A stretch of 64,000 nt of DNA from Symbiodinium natans. Taxonomy: Eukaryota > Sar > Dinophyceae > Suessiales > Symbiodiniaceae. How positions within the stretch are numbered: position 1 is the first letter of the stretch; each line of letters starts with the position of its first letter. The notes beneath the pieces were generated by a model. It worked only from the letters and a program-made list of their open reading frames with translations, was not told where the DNA came from and ran no database searches. The translations under genes were made by a program, and so were the position numbers. Location of the stretch: assembly GCA_905221605.1 (NCBI GenBank), contig CAJNDS010002563.1, forward strand, positions 251,284 through 315,283, in the 5' to 3' direction. This document shows positions 50,701 to 58,530 of this stretch, one piece after another.

Positions 50701-53700
50701 AAACTTGTCCGTGAAACCAGTACTCGCAGTGCTCGACGCCAGGCTGCCAAGACCAGCATGACCCTGCCGACACCTGGCTGGATTCAATGTTTCGGGTTGG
50801 GCTACTGTAAGGGTTCGCAGTTTATATAGGTTTCGAATTTCAGGGTTTGGGATTTAGGGATCCGGGGCTTGTTTCGCCAATCGAAGAGCGCGATGGTCAA
50901 CGACACTCAGCTTGTGCGGCTTGGGGTTTTGGGGGGCCAGAACACCTCGACTGACATCGACAGTTTGCAGACCTTTCTTGATGCCTCCTAGTAGGGAATG
51001 AGGGAATCAAGGGGTATGTGGTAACTAATTCTCTAGTCCGAAAACACCCTAAACCCTAAACCCTACACCTTCAACCCTAAACCCTAAACGCACCATCTGC
51101 GTCAGAGAACCTCAAGTTGCTTGCGACTTTCACCAAGCTTTCCTCGTTCCCACCACTTGTGGAGGTTCATGGGTACTTACAACCCAAATTCTAACTGCAC
51201 TGATATCCACCTCAGTCGCCTAAGTAGAGAAGACAGAAAATGGGCGCTTCGAACCCTAAACCCTAAACCCCTAACCCTTACACCCTAAACCCTAAATCCT
51301 AAACCTTATGATTGGGCGGGGGTTATTACCCGTGCACCTCCAGGCAAGGTTTGAAGATGGCATTTCCACAGCAGTGAATCGCCAATGAAGCAAAGCCCCA
51401 AACCCCAAGGAAGTCCCGAAGTTGTCCAGGGTTTAGGGTTTAGGGCTCAGGGTTTGGGGTTTAGGGTTTAGGATTTAGGGTTTAGGGTTTCTAGGGTATA
51501 GAGTTTATAGAGTTTAGTGTTTGTAGGGTTTAGGGAGGTGTACTTCCGGGTTCCCGCTTGGCGACCTGCTCTTTGAACTCTTCCCCCCTTCTGTGAGAGT
51601 TGCAGGACCCTGGTTGTTATAGATCATGTTGGTACGGTTGAGACAACACGATAAACTCTCAAGGCCGAAGCCGTACATGTACACTAGATCCTAAACCCTA
51701 AGCCTTAAACCCTAAACCCTAAACCCCAAACCCTAATTCCTAAACCCTAAACCCTAAACCCTAGCTGTTGGTGTGCACCCTGGGCACAGGCTTGACGGAG
51801 GGGATCTCCGTGCAGCTGTTGCCCGAAGAGAGGCGGACCTAAGGGGTACCTTACTATAGGGGTCCCAGTGGTACCGGGTTTCGGGTTTAGGGTGTAGGGT
51901 TTAGGGTTTAGGGTTTAGGGTCGCCCAGTGGTGCCTCTTACCTTTGTTTGGGGTTCTTGGTTTCCTTATCAGTTAGTAACCAACCCCCAAAAGAGGTACC
52001 CTTGTTACAAGATGGTTACTGGGCTACCAAGATAAACCCTAAGCCCTATTAAAATTCGAGTAACCCTAGATAGAAGCCTTACGGCATTCCTTGAACCGAA
52101 CCTGTAGCCCTATGACTGTTGGCCCTATGAGCCCTGGAAGAGTCGCAGTGACGGGTTGGCGTTTTCGTGGTGTAGGACCGTGCCGGGTGCGACCTAGCTT
52201 GGTAGACCAGTGGTACCCTTTTTCCTTTTTTTGGTTCAAAGCCTCAAGAAAGGGTGGCCCATTCGAAGATGGTTTCTGGGCTACTTACCCTAAACCCCAA
52301 ACCCTAAACCCCAAACCCCAAACCCCAAACCCCAAACCCCAAACCCCAAACCCCAAACCCCAAACCCCAAACCCCAAACCCCAAACCCCAAACCCTAAAC
52401 CCTAAACCCTAAACCCTAAACCCTAAGCAGCTTTCTAGCAGGTCGAAGGCTTTCACCTCAGCCACTTCCCCTGCGGCCACCGCGCCACGGACTTTGACCG
52501 CTGGCTTGGCGTGGCCTGGCGGATCTGGGGCGGCTCGGGGGTTTGGAGCCTTGCTTGGGGGTTTAGGGTTTAGGGTTTAGGGTTTGGGGTTTGGGGTTTA
52601 GGGTTTAGGGTTTAGGTCTGGTCCCTAAACCCAAACTAGAGCTTGGGGCTCAGGGAGCGGAGGGCAGGAACAAAGGGCAGAAGGAGCCTTGTACCCGAAA
52701 GCTTAAGGCTGAAGAAGCCCAAATTGCCAAACCCTAAAGGGGCTGAAAGTGCTGCTGGAGGCCAGGAGGGCTCGTCAGGGGTGTGGGGGTGGAGGGGTTG
52801 GGGCGTGCCAGGATGGGCTATTGGACCTATCACCCTGAGTTTGTATATGGGATTTTAGGACCTGACAGCACATCCTGGTGTGCGTGTGTAGGGAGGGGGG
52901 CATCGGTTCGACGCTGTGTGGTGCTTTGGGAGCCAGCAGTTTGATACATACGTCGGTAGTACATCTGTTCTGGGTAGGCCATTGGGATTTGTTCATGTTC
53001 CCTTATTGGGTTTAAGCGAACCAGGGTACCCTTTTTATGCCTAGGCTACTCTCGGGTCTAGTATGTAGTAATATTTTCAGAGGGTTTGAAGGGCCCTCCT
53101 AGAGTAACTTTGTTGAAACGCCCATGGTATTTTCGGCCATGAGGCTGTCTAACCGGAGAATGCGATTTTCCGCACCCCTAAACCCTAAACCCTAAACCCA
53201 AAGCCCTAGCCAAACAGGCCAGCAAGGCGGAGGGCTCGGACACGGGAAGCTTCAATGAGGCTGCTCATGGCATTGCAGCTCGCTCACCCCAAGGGGGATG
53301 TGGGGGTTTTGGGCCTTTGAGTTGAAGGGGTTTAGGGTTTAGGGTGTAGGGTTTAGGGTTTAGGGTTTAGGATTTAGGGTTTAGGGTTTAGGGTTTAGGG
53401 TTTAGGGTTTAGCGTTTAGGGGTCTCAGTTAGTCGGGACAGTGAAGCCCTGCACTCTAGCGTCGAACGAGGATTCAAACTGACTTAATTATCCCTAAACC
53501 CCAAGCCCTATGCCCGAAAACCTAAATCCCCCAAGCTCCCACACCCCCGCAAACTCCCAAACCCCCAAAACCCGAAGCCCCGAACCTCCGTAAACCTTAA
53601 ACCCCTACATTATATTGTTATCTGTAATCTTTGTTTCTTCTTTCTCTTTTGTGTGTGTGTGAACACTTGAGCGCTAAACCCGAAGCCCTCAAACACTGAG

Positions 53701-55215
53701 CCCTACAAGCCCATAAGGGCTAAACCTCAAATTAGGTGCCATTTTTTCGGGGGTCGATTCTCTACTTTCTATAAGTCGAAGCCCACAAGGGACCTTTTGG
53801 CCTTAAACCGTCCGCCCTTCAAGCTTGAAGCAGGATTTCACATTTCGGGAACCCTGACAACTCAAGGGATTGAAGCCGTAAACCCTCAAACCCTGACATC
53901 CTAAACCCTCAACCCTCAACCGAAGCCCTGAACCCTAAAGCCTAAACCCCGAGCCCTAAACCCAACCCTCATAGTCCAGCCTTGCCCAGGACGCCTATCT
54001 CATTTGCTACGAGGAGCACTTCGAGCCTTACGTGGTCGTGCCGCGCCAGGCGGTTCCCGCCTATGACGAACGCTTTCGTGGCTCCTTGACTCCAAGGGTG
54101 CGGTGTTTGAGCTGTTTGAGGTTTAGGGTTTCGGGTTTCGGGTTTGGGGTCAGGGTTTGGGGTTTAGGGGTTTGGGGTTTGGGGTTCATGTGCATCTACG
54201 TAGGACAGAGGCACAGGGAGGCACTGGAGCAAGCAATTTCACAAGCAAAATGCTTTTCCTTGGTAGCCCTGTGGTACCCTTTACCCTTTTTTGTGGTTCT
54301 GGATTCCCTTGTAAAGCAACCCCAAAACGGGTGCCCTTATTAGAATATGGTTTCTGGGCTATACCAAGTTTCTCGAGCTTCGCGGAAGGATTGTGCAGCA
54401 AGGCAGCCGTTTTTGAACCGCAGCCCTGAGTGCACAGCCTGTACGAACTGGCCAGGCCCTTCAGACCTGCAAAACATCTAAGGGCCCCGAACCCATAAAC
54501 CCCGAACCCTTGGGTTTAGGGTTTAGGGTTTAGGGTTTAGGGTTTAGGGTTTAGGGGTTTAGGGTTTAGGGTTTAGGGTTTAGGGGTTTAGGGTTTAGGG
54601 GTTTAGGGTTTAGGGTTAACCCTAAACCCCGAGCCCTTGGGCCAAAATAACCCTGAATCTTAAGCTGCGAACGCTGCACCCTGAACACTGAACACCAAAG
54701 CCTAAACCTACTATTTGCTTAAGAACCCCCCCCCCCCTTCAAAAAACAACAAACCTGTTCTTTGAAAGGTTGCTATTTTTTTGGGGGAGGGGGGGGGGTT
54801 CTTAAGCAAATAGTAGAAGCCGTCCCCCTGAACCTTGAACCCGAGTGGAATACTGAACCCCTTTGACGAGGCGAATTCAGGCTTATCCCTTCCAATGCTC
54901 TTTCTACGCCCTCAATCCCTGGGGTCCCACCTTAAGGCAAAACCCTAACCCTATGAACCCTAAGCCGTGGGATGTTCCCCCTTATACGAACAGTCCTTTA
55001 TAGGGATTATGGTACCCCCTTTGGAATCCCTATTAATGACTGTTAGTAGAATAGGGAACATCCCAAAGCAAAACCCTAACCCTAAAGCCTAAAGCCTAAA
55101 CCCTAAACCCAGGCTATGGCCTGAACAAGATCTCGCACCTTTATGAGCTGAGCCAGCGCGGCTTCCGGTTCCGGACCTGCGCGCATGCGGACGCCTTCGT
55201 CGTGGCCGCAGCTGG
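44709..55215 (+). CDS. LARGE/B4GAT1-type glycosyltransferase gene (GT49), 11 or more exons
   Basis: Exon-like islands over 10.5 kb, read in order, spell the GT49 domain of LARGE and B4GAT1 glycosyltransferases. These are Golgi type II enzymes that transfer sugars such as glucuronate to glycan chains. In order I see: a strand-helix CLVTQCSLDRLDRL; LREQLTSWAG; VSAAVFIDAP; YDRLYPVNALRNAALEQ; LVFLLDVDFVPS with the metal-binding DxD; ALVIPAFE; FPCGHRATDFDRWL; FEPYVVV ... YDERFRG; and YGLNKISHLYELSQRGFRF ... DAFVV. Order, strand and phase agree with one spliced gene. The segment after DAFVV, where family members have a His, is not resolved. Introns contain telomere-type arrays and many foldback elements. 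The N-terminal signal-anchor was not found; islands at 43923 and 44396 may be upstream exons. The sugar donor and acceptor cannot be told from sequence. Confidence 0.9.
44825..44937. mobile_element. 'GGTAGCCCAGTGGTACC' foldback family, copy 3
   Basis: GGTAGCCCGGTGGTTCCCTT at the left and AAGATGGTTGCTGGGCTACC at the right, with GGTTCTGGGCTCCCTCATAA inside. It lies in a GT49-gene intron. Confidence 0.88.
45170..45300. repeat. Tandem pieces of the 'CCCTTAATCTTATTCCCC' repeat
   Basis: CCCTTATAATCTTATTCCCC and CCTTAATCTTATTCCCCAAT occur 60 bp apart. It is an intronic remnant of a foldback family. Confidence 0.6.
45408..45566. mobile_element. 'GGTATATAAGGG' foldback family copy
   Basis: It contains CCTTTATAGGGTTCTGAAGT, CAGGGTATTTAAGGGGTATA and CCATACTAAGCGAGCAGGTA, matching the 9661 and 62463 copies. 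It ends about 20 bp before the next GT49 exon. Confidence 0.7.
45587..45640 (+). CDS. GT49 exon: helix after first strand
   Basis: The frame reads LREQLTSWAGEAGDANLR. It fits the helix that follows VTQCSLDRL and precedes the VSAAVFI strand; the real 3' end is probably near TSWAG. Confidence 0.7.
46060..46108. repeat. 24-bp tandem duplication
   Basis: ATCCACCTTACATAGTCCCT then AA is repeated twice. Related CCACCATCCC...AATCCACCTTA sequences occur at 46240 and 46375. Confidence 0.7.
46393..46464 (+). CDS. GT49 exon: second strand
   Basis: After TAATCCAG the frame reads VSAAVFIDAPPSSDASVAAR. It matches the 'GPxSxAVYV' strand of the family. Confidence 0.85.
46557..46655 (+). CDS. GT49 exon
   Basis: After AAGTGCAG the frame reads IREMCFEAATKLPVGTPAWT, then IVLLYRLEDAFRG. 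It supplies the strand before the YPVN segment. It is flanked by CCCTAAA (5') and TTTAGGG (3') arrays. Confidence 0.8.
47111..47205 (+). CDS. GT49 exon with YPVNALRN motif
   Basis: The frame reads PFQEDEHVKCDAYDRLYPVN, then ALRNAALEQLG. LYP(V/I)NxLRNxA is the most diagnostic GT49 motif. Confidence 0.92.
47507..47560 (+). CDS. GT49 exon with DxD motif
   Basis: After CTACTTAG the frame reads HARSDLVFLLDVDFVPSR. DVD is the metal/nucleotide-sugar-binding DxD. It is the only frame with this meaning; a spurious - ORF overlaps. Confidence 0.92.
47591..47686. mobile_element. Short copy of the 'CTTGGAGGTTCATGGGTACTTA' family
   Basis: ACTTGGAGGACTTATACGGT at the left and AAGTACCCATGAACCTCCCA at the right. 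Most of the interior is missing or replaced by TTTAGGGAGGG-like sequence. Confidence 0.7.
47880..48360. other. Unique intronic stretch with long - strand open frame
   Basis: A - strand frame is open for 158 codons and another for 88 codons. Neither shows a domain, and the region lies inside a GT49 intron. I treat them as chance frames, but this is the longest repeat-free non-coding stretch nearby. Confidence 0.35.
48370..48535. mobile_element. 'GGGACCAAATGAACCCT' foldback family, copy 1
   Basis: GACCAAATGAACCCTAATTG at the left and GGTATATGGCCCCAATACTA then GGGTTC at the right. Internal GTAGTGTAGGGTAT occurs twice. Related copies are at 49779, 59124 and 60313. Confidence 0.75.
48552..48650 (+). 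CDS. GT49 exon after DxD, with clear donor
   Basis: The frame reads LQARLHDLLLGKDAGRQLLN, then VPSSGRMWSTNN. It is followed by AG|GTGAGG, a textbook 5' splice site at 48650/48651. It is the helix that follows DVDFVPS. Confidence 0.75.
49321..49376 (+). CDS. Possible exon inside the GT49 gene
   Basis: The frame reads IELASLKALSHGSRKNRGEG. It is exon-like and positioned between DxD and PAFE exons, but no family motif confirms it. Confidence 0.4.
49505..49596 (+). CDS. Possible exon inside the GT49 gene
   Basis: The frame reads EGVLDEALDSLSDLLEDMHD, then ANGSSWYEDK, followed by a GTATAT donor-like sequence. It is acidic and helical. It may be a lineage-specific insertion. Confidence 0.4.
49591..49672. 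repeat. Repeat with GGGGAATAAGATTAAGGGTCC
   Basis: It matches 43757-43852 and, inverted, 24924-24976 and 45170-45300. Confidence 0.6.
49779..49862. mobile_element. 'GGGACCAAATGAACCCT' family, truncated copy
   Basis: GGGACCAAATGAACCCTAAA then AGGGTTTATGG and GTCCATGTACCCTAATCGGG. The right end is not found. Confidence 0.65.
49950..49990 (+). CDS. GT49 exon with ALVIPAFE motif
   Basis: After CTCGCCAG the frame reads PGALVIPAFEAF. AL(V/I)(V/I)PAFE is the conserved strand after the DxD in GT49. Confidence 0.88.
50885..50992 (+). CDS. Possible exon with stop, inside GT49 intron
   Basis: The frame reads KSAMVNDTQLVRLGVLGGQN, then TSTDIDSLQTFLDAS and TAG. It may carry the K-rich helix that precedes the GH motif in the family, or be unrelated. 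Confidence 0.35.
51154..51344. mobile_element. 'CTTGGAGGTTCATGGGTACTTA' foldback element with internal CCCTAAA array
   Basis: CTTGTGGAGGTTCATGGGTA at the left and TTACCCGTGCACCTCCAG at the right. The insert is in CCCTAAA orientation (51253-51305), opposite to the TTTAGGG inserts in other copies. Confidence 0.8.
51765..51840 (+). CDS. Probable GT49 exon before the GH motif
   Basis: After AACCCTAG the frame reads LLVCTLGTGLTEGISVQLLP, then EERRT. The G-x-V-Q-L...E segment fits the loop before FPxGHxxTDFxRW. Confidence 0.55.
51920..52030. mobile_element. 'GGTAGCCCAGTGGTACC' foldback family, copy 4
   Basis: TCGCCCAGTGGTGCCTCTTA at the left, GGTTCCTTATCAG-like interior and AAGATGGTTACTGGGCTACC at the right. 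Confidence 0.85.
52199..52286. mobile_element. 'GGTAGCCCAGTGGTACC' foldback family, copy 5
   Basis: TTGGTAGACCAGTGGTACCC at the left and GAAGATGGTTTCTGGGCTAC at the right. The interior is shortened. It is 169 bp from copy 4. Confidence 0.82.
52289..52428. repeat. (CCCCAAA)n variant array ending in CCCTAAA
   Basis: About fourteen homogeneous CCCCAAA heptamers then five CCCTAAA, ending about 14 bp before a GT49 exon. Confidence 0.95.
52442..52535 (+). CDS. GT49 exon with GHRATDFDRW motif
   Basis: After CTAGCAG the frame reads VEGFHLSHFPCGHRATDFDR, then WLGVAWRIWG. The GHxxT(D/N)(Y/F)xxW signature is characteristic of LARGE/B4GAT1. It has CCCTAAA upstream and TTTAGGG downstream. Confidence 0.92.
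52990..53062. mobile_element. 'CTAGACCCGAGAGTAGCC' foldback family, copy 2
   Basis: GTTCCCTTATTGGGTTTAAG then AGGGTACCCTTTTTATGCCT and AGGCTACTCTCGGGTCTAG. The right end is well preserved. Confidence 0.65.
53210..53286 (+). CDS. Probable GT49 exon (linker)
   Basis: The frame includes KQASKAEGSDTGSFNEAAHG, then IAARSP. It is polar and probably an insertion between the DRW and FEPYVVV blocks. It is flanked by CCCTAAA (5') and TTTAGGG (3'). Confidence 0.55.
53335..53425. repeat. (TTTAGGG)n array
   Basis: About twelve heptamers at the 5' end of the intron. Confidence 0.95.
53990..54080 (+). CDS. GT49 exon with FEPYVVV and YDERFRG motifs, GC donor
   Basis: After TTGCCCAG the frame reads DAYLICYEEHFEPYVVVPRQ, then AVPAYDERFR. 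Splitting the next Gly codon as G|GC joins the frame perfectly to the following exon, which implies a CGTG|GCTCC donor, that is GC instead of GT. Confidence 0.9.
54260..54367. mobile_element. 'GGTAGCCCAGTGGTACC' foldback family, copy 6
   Basis: TTGGTAGCCCTGTGGTACCC at the left and ATATGGTTTCTGGGCTATAC at the right. The fused open frames running through it from the previous exon are chance. Confidence 0.82.
54510..54617. repeat. Mixed TTTAGGG / TTTAGGGG array
   Basis: About fourteen units with octamers at irregular places. Confidence 0.95.
54709..54815. mobile_element. Full-length foldback hairpin with C/G-run arms
   Basis: TACTATTTGCTTAAGAACCC and its C-run pair perfectly with the G-run and GGGTTCTTAAGCAAATAGTA at the other end (25 bp or more). 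The inner AACAACAAACCT and AGGTTGCTATTTTTTT also pair partly. A distant relative may be at 14224-14334. Confidence 0.9.
54967..55066. mobile_element. TTGGGATGTTCCCCC MITE, 100-bp form
   Basis: TGGGATGTTCCCCCTTATAC then GAACAGTCC at the left and GACTGTTAGTAGAATAGGGA then ACATCCCAA at the right. It has a longer interior than the 12498 copy, so it may be nearer the ancestral form. Confidence 0.85.
55113..55215 (+). CDS. GT49 exon with YGLNKISH motif
   Basis: After AAACCCAG the frame reads GYGLNKISHLYELSQRGFRF, then RTCAHADAFVVAAAG. YGxNK(I/V)(S/A)H and the final DAFVV strand are GT49 hallmarks. CCCTAAA lies upstream and TTTAGGG downstream. Confidence 0.92.
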
Positions 55216-55384
55216 GATAAAGTTGGGGTGGGGGGGGGGGTCGTTCAGGGTGATAGGGGTCGTAAGAAGAGTTTAGGGTTTAGATTTAGGGTTTAGGGTT
55301 AAGGTTTACCGGCTGGAAGAAGGGTTTAGGAGGCGTTTAAGGATTCAGGATTTGGGGCTTAGACACGCGGGCGGGTAAGGGGCT

Positions 55385-55512
55385 TCTGGATGATCAGCGA
55401 AAGCAGCTTCCGAATCAGAAACAACGAAGCAGCAACTGCGAATCAGAAGCAGAAAATCGCAAACTGCACATCAGAAGCCAGGGCGCACCAGAAACTCCGC
55501 ATCAGAAACTGC
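55385..55512. repeat. Degenerate repeat of CGCAAACTGCACATCAGAAG-like units
   Basis: AACTGCGAATCAGAA, AACTGCACATCAGAA and AACTCCGCATCAGAA recur at about 30-38 bp spacing. One frame is open and could be a repetitive coding tail; otherwise it is a minisatellite. Confidence 0.55.
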
Positions 55513-55705
55513 CCTAAACCCTAAACCTGAAACCCTAAACCCTAAACCCTAAACCCTAAACCCTAAACCCTAAACCCTAAACCCTAAACCCTAAACCCTA
55601 AACCCTAAACCCTAAACCCTAAACAAACCCTAAACCCTAAACCCTAAACCCTAAACCCTAAACCCTAAACAAACCCTAAACCCTAAACCCTAAACCCTAA
55701 ACCCC
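55508..55705. repeat. (CCCTAAA)n array with periodic AAAC insertions
   Basis: About 27 heptamers. At two places an extra AAAC gives CCCTAAACAAACCC, splitting the array into blocks of similar content, which suggests block duplication. Confidence 0.95.
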
Positions 55706-55830
55706 TTCGTGTCCCTGGCTAGCCATCTCCGGGTTTCCTCCATCGATGTGACGCCACGCCTCTGGGGGAAACCCTAACCCTACAAGCATCCCTACTGAGA
55801 CGGTTTTAGGGTTTAGGGTTTAGGGTTTAG

Positions 55831-55920
55831 GCCTTTGCGCCTCCACGGACCGCCAGGCTTCATGATGCCCTCAGTCGGAAACCGGAGCCCGAACCGGAAC
55901 CTCCCCTTGTGACCATGTTG
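55831..55920 (+). CDS. Possible exon downstream of the GT49 motifs
   Basis: The frame includes PPRTARLHDALSRKPEPEPE, then PPLVTML. It could be a C-terminal exon of the glycosyltransferase. TTTAGGG lies upstream. Confidence 0.45.
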
Positions 55921-55924
55921 ACTC

Positions 55925-56770
55925 TAAACCACCCTAAACCCTAAACCCTAAATCACCCTAAACCCTAAACCCTGCATATCCTGACCAAAATACCTGTAAA
56001 AGCCCTTTTAAGCCCCAAGCCTTACACCCTAACCCTAAACCACCCTAAGCCCTAAACCCTCAAACCTCTAAACGTGAGCTAGCATCCCCAGTCGCAACCC
56101 TTTCCCCTTGGTTTGTCTGGGCCTCCAACTGTTTGGGTTAGGCTACCTTGTTGCGAGGGATTCCTTTCTGATCCCCAGGATTCCCCAACCCTGCAGCTTC
56201 TACGCCCTAAATCGTTTAAGCCCTTTGTGTCCTAAACCCTAAACCCTGTGGGTTCCTCAACCCTATGAACGCTACAAGCCCTACACACCCCCAAAAACGT
56301 GCCACACGCGAATCAGAATTCTTTCTCAACACCCTCTAGTCTCTCAACCCTGTATTCCCCATAATCCCCAACGCGCTACATCCCTCAAAGCCAACCCTCA
56401 GCCCTAAGCCCTCAACCCTAAGCTTAGCTTAAGGCAATGGAAACACTGAGGACTCTGAAAATCCGGGCAGAGATCAAGCCATGAAACTAACACTAAATAG
56501 AAATAAGGAAACAGAGGACGAGGAAGGGCCCCCGAGCCTGTTGGCTATTCTTCTGTTTTTGGTTGTTTGTTTTCGAGGAAGATACGGAAAATACCAAGCA
56601 CAACAAAAAATCTTAAAAGGTCCCGGGACTGAGGCCGAATTTTGCGACTTTTCTTTCTGGTTGCTGGTTCCCTCGTTGTTCCATGTTTTCTGTTTCGTGA
56701 GATTCCCAATGACCACGAGCCCTACCCCTAAACCCAAGCCCTAAGACCTAAAGTTCCCTCAAAGCCAAGG
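55925..56770. other. Stretch without recognised gene
   Basis: CCCTAAA variants and unique spacers occupy 55925-56470. From 56470 to 56745 the sequence is lower in GC with 87-codon frames open on both strands but no motif. Confidence 0.5.
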
Positions 56771-56782
56771 CAAAGCATCCCA

Positions 56783-56850
56783 AGTCGCAGAGTTGGCATC
56801 TAGTCTTGGGTCCGGATGCGGAGGCGGAGCAGCTCCCTGGGCAGCAGAAC
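56783..56850 (+). CDS. Possible exon
   Basis: The frame reads QSWHLVLGPDAEAEQLPGQQ then NR. It is followed by TTTAGGG-type repeats. Confidence 0.45.
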
Positions 56851-57030
56851 AGAGTTTAGGGTTTGGGTTTTAGGGCTTAGGCTTAGGTTTAGGGTTTAGG
56901 GTTTGCTGTGACAGGGCGCAGGTAAATCAAGGCAAGGATGGGTGTCGAAGTGTTTTATCGCCCCTTTGTGAAGGGTCATCCAATACCATCTCTCACCCAA
57001 GGCCGTCTAAGGCGGCAAAGCCACCCTCGA

Positions 57031-57117
57031 CCTACCTTCCCAAAACCTACTTTTTGTTGGGTAGGTTTCCTAAGAACCTACAACAAAAAGTGGGTCTTGA
57101 GGTTCTTTTTCAGGTAG
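57031..57117. mobile_element. Foldback element with CTACCT ends
   Basis: CCTACTTTTTGTTGG (57046) pairs with CCTACAACAAAAAGTGGG (57077), and the outer CTACCTTCCCAAAACC with GGTTCTTTTTCAGGTAG. It is a single copy in the window. Confidence 0.7.
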
Positions 57118-57141
57118 CGTTCTAGGCCTAAACTCATATCG

Positions 57142-57165
57142 GGCGCGCGCGCGCGCGCGCGTGCG
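57142..57165. repeat. (CG)n alternating tract
   Basis: About ten CG dinucleotides then CGTGCG, with Z-DNA potential. Confidence 0.9.
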
Positions 57166-57245
57166 TTCGCTTTTTTCATTTAGACTTCTGGGGGTCGGAC
57201 AAGTTGGCTGGTCAGGGGCTGACAGGACATGCCTTGCTGTGCCAA

Positions 57246-57417
57246 ACTTGGAGGTTCGTGGGTACTTCTGAACCCCAATCATAACAATACTTATAAGCCC
57301 CACCCCCACCCCAGTCGGTGATAAGTAGACTTACAAGTGCGGTTTAGGTTTTAGGATTTAGGGTTTAGGGTTTCGGGGTTTAGGGTTTAGGGTTACAAGT
57401 ACCCATGAACCTCCAAC
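57246..57417. mobile_element. 'CTTGGAGGTTCATGGGTACTTA' foldback element with internal TTTAGGG array
   Basis: ACTTGGAGGTTCGTGGGTAC at the left and ACAAGTACCCATGAACCTCC at the right. The array (57342-57394) sits just inside the right end, not in the middle as in the 22965 copy. Confidence 0.85.
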
Positions 57418-57440
57418 AGAAGAGAGGGGGCGGGTTTCCC

Positions 57441-57547
57441 GCGACTGGTCGTAGAGTAGGCAACCTTTAACCTTTTTGGGGTAGTATAATCCCCTTAATA
57501 ATCCCAAAGGTTAACCCTTAATTCCCCCTGGTTACTGGACAACTAGG
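57441..57547. mobile_element. 'AACTTAGTTGTCCAGTA' foldback family, copy 2
   Basis: ACTGGTCGTAGAGTAGGCAA at the left, GGGGTAGTATAATCCCCTTA inside and GGTTACTGGACAACTAGG at the right. It is only 24 bp from the preceding element. Confidence 0.78.
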
Positions 57548-58122
57548 CCTTGTTATGTAACCCTGATTCATACACTAAATAGAATAAAGAGGATCACGGG
57601 CCCTATCCTTCGGCTCCCTGTAAACAAGGGTACGGGACTATACTACAGGTCTGGGCCTGGAAGCCCGGCAAGGGGTTTAGGGTGTAGGGTTTAGGGTTTA
57701 GGGCTTAGGGTTTAGGATAATTTGGTTTAATTTTGGCGTGGGAGGTGCCGGCGCCGTTTGGGACTGTTAATTCGGGTTTAAGGGGTTCTTGGTTTAGTTG
57801 GGATTGGGGCTGAGGCTGTTCAGGGTTGAGGGGCTGATTTGGCGACAAGCATTCCGCAGACGGTTCCGCGGTGATTCTTGCACGGCCAGGGGCTGCTGCT
57901 TCAAATGGTTGATGGCTACCCCAAACCCTGAACCCTAAAACTGGGAGTGCTTTTCGGCTGGGAGGCTCGCCGAACTCTCAACTCAAAGAACACACAACTT
58001 CTACGAAACCCTAAACCTAAACCCTACAAACCCTAAACCCCAAGAACTTCAACGAAACCCTTAGCCTAAACCCTACAAACCCTAAACCCCAAGCTCTATC
58101 TTCCCCTCTTGTCTCGCTGAGG

Positions 58123-58206
58123 AGGGCACGCATCGCCACACACTACGCCACCTTTAAGGCCGAGTTAAAGCAGATCCTCCGCGCGACATTGGTGGACAAG
58201 GGTCCT
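58123..58206 (+). CDS. Exon-like island, family unknown
   Basis: The frame reads RARIATHYATFKAELKQILR, then ATLVDKGPAQ. It is helical and charged. Confidence 0.6.
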
Positions 58207-58530
58207 GCGCAGGGTTTCCAGGGTTCTGAGGGTTGGGATCAACTTGCAACCCTACGAACCCCCTTATTTTGAGATACTTAAGCTCTAAACCCCATAACCT
58301 ATAAACCCTAAACCACTTAGTGCCCTAAAGTCCTAAGGGACCCGAACCCCGAAACCCTGAACCCCACAACCCAAAGCCCCTCCAGAAATCCCAGGCCTAC
58401 AGCGAAAGCTCCCTACGAAACCCTGACCCTACAAACCCTTATCCCTGAACTCTAAACCCTAAACCCTAAACCTCAAAGCAAGCAGGCTCCAAACCCTGTA
58501 CCCAAGATCGGTTTAAGCAGTTAATTCAGG

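Noticed and set aside
52091-52405. 104-codon + frame ending in a repeated PKPQTPN pattern
   Set aside because: It runs through a foldback element and then a CCCCAAA array. The repeat peptide is just translated telomere variant.
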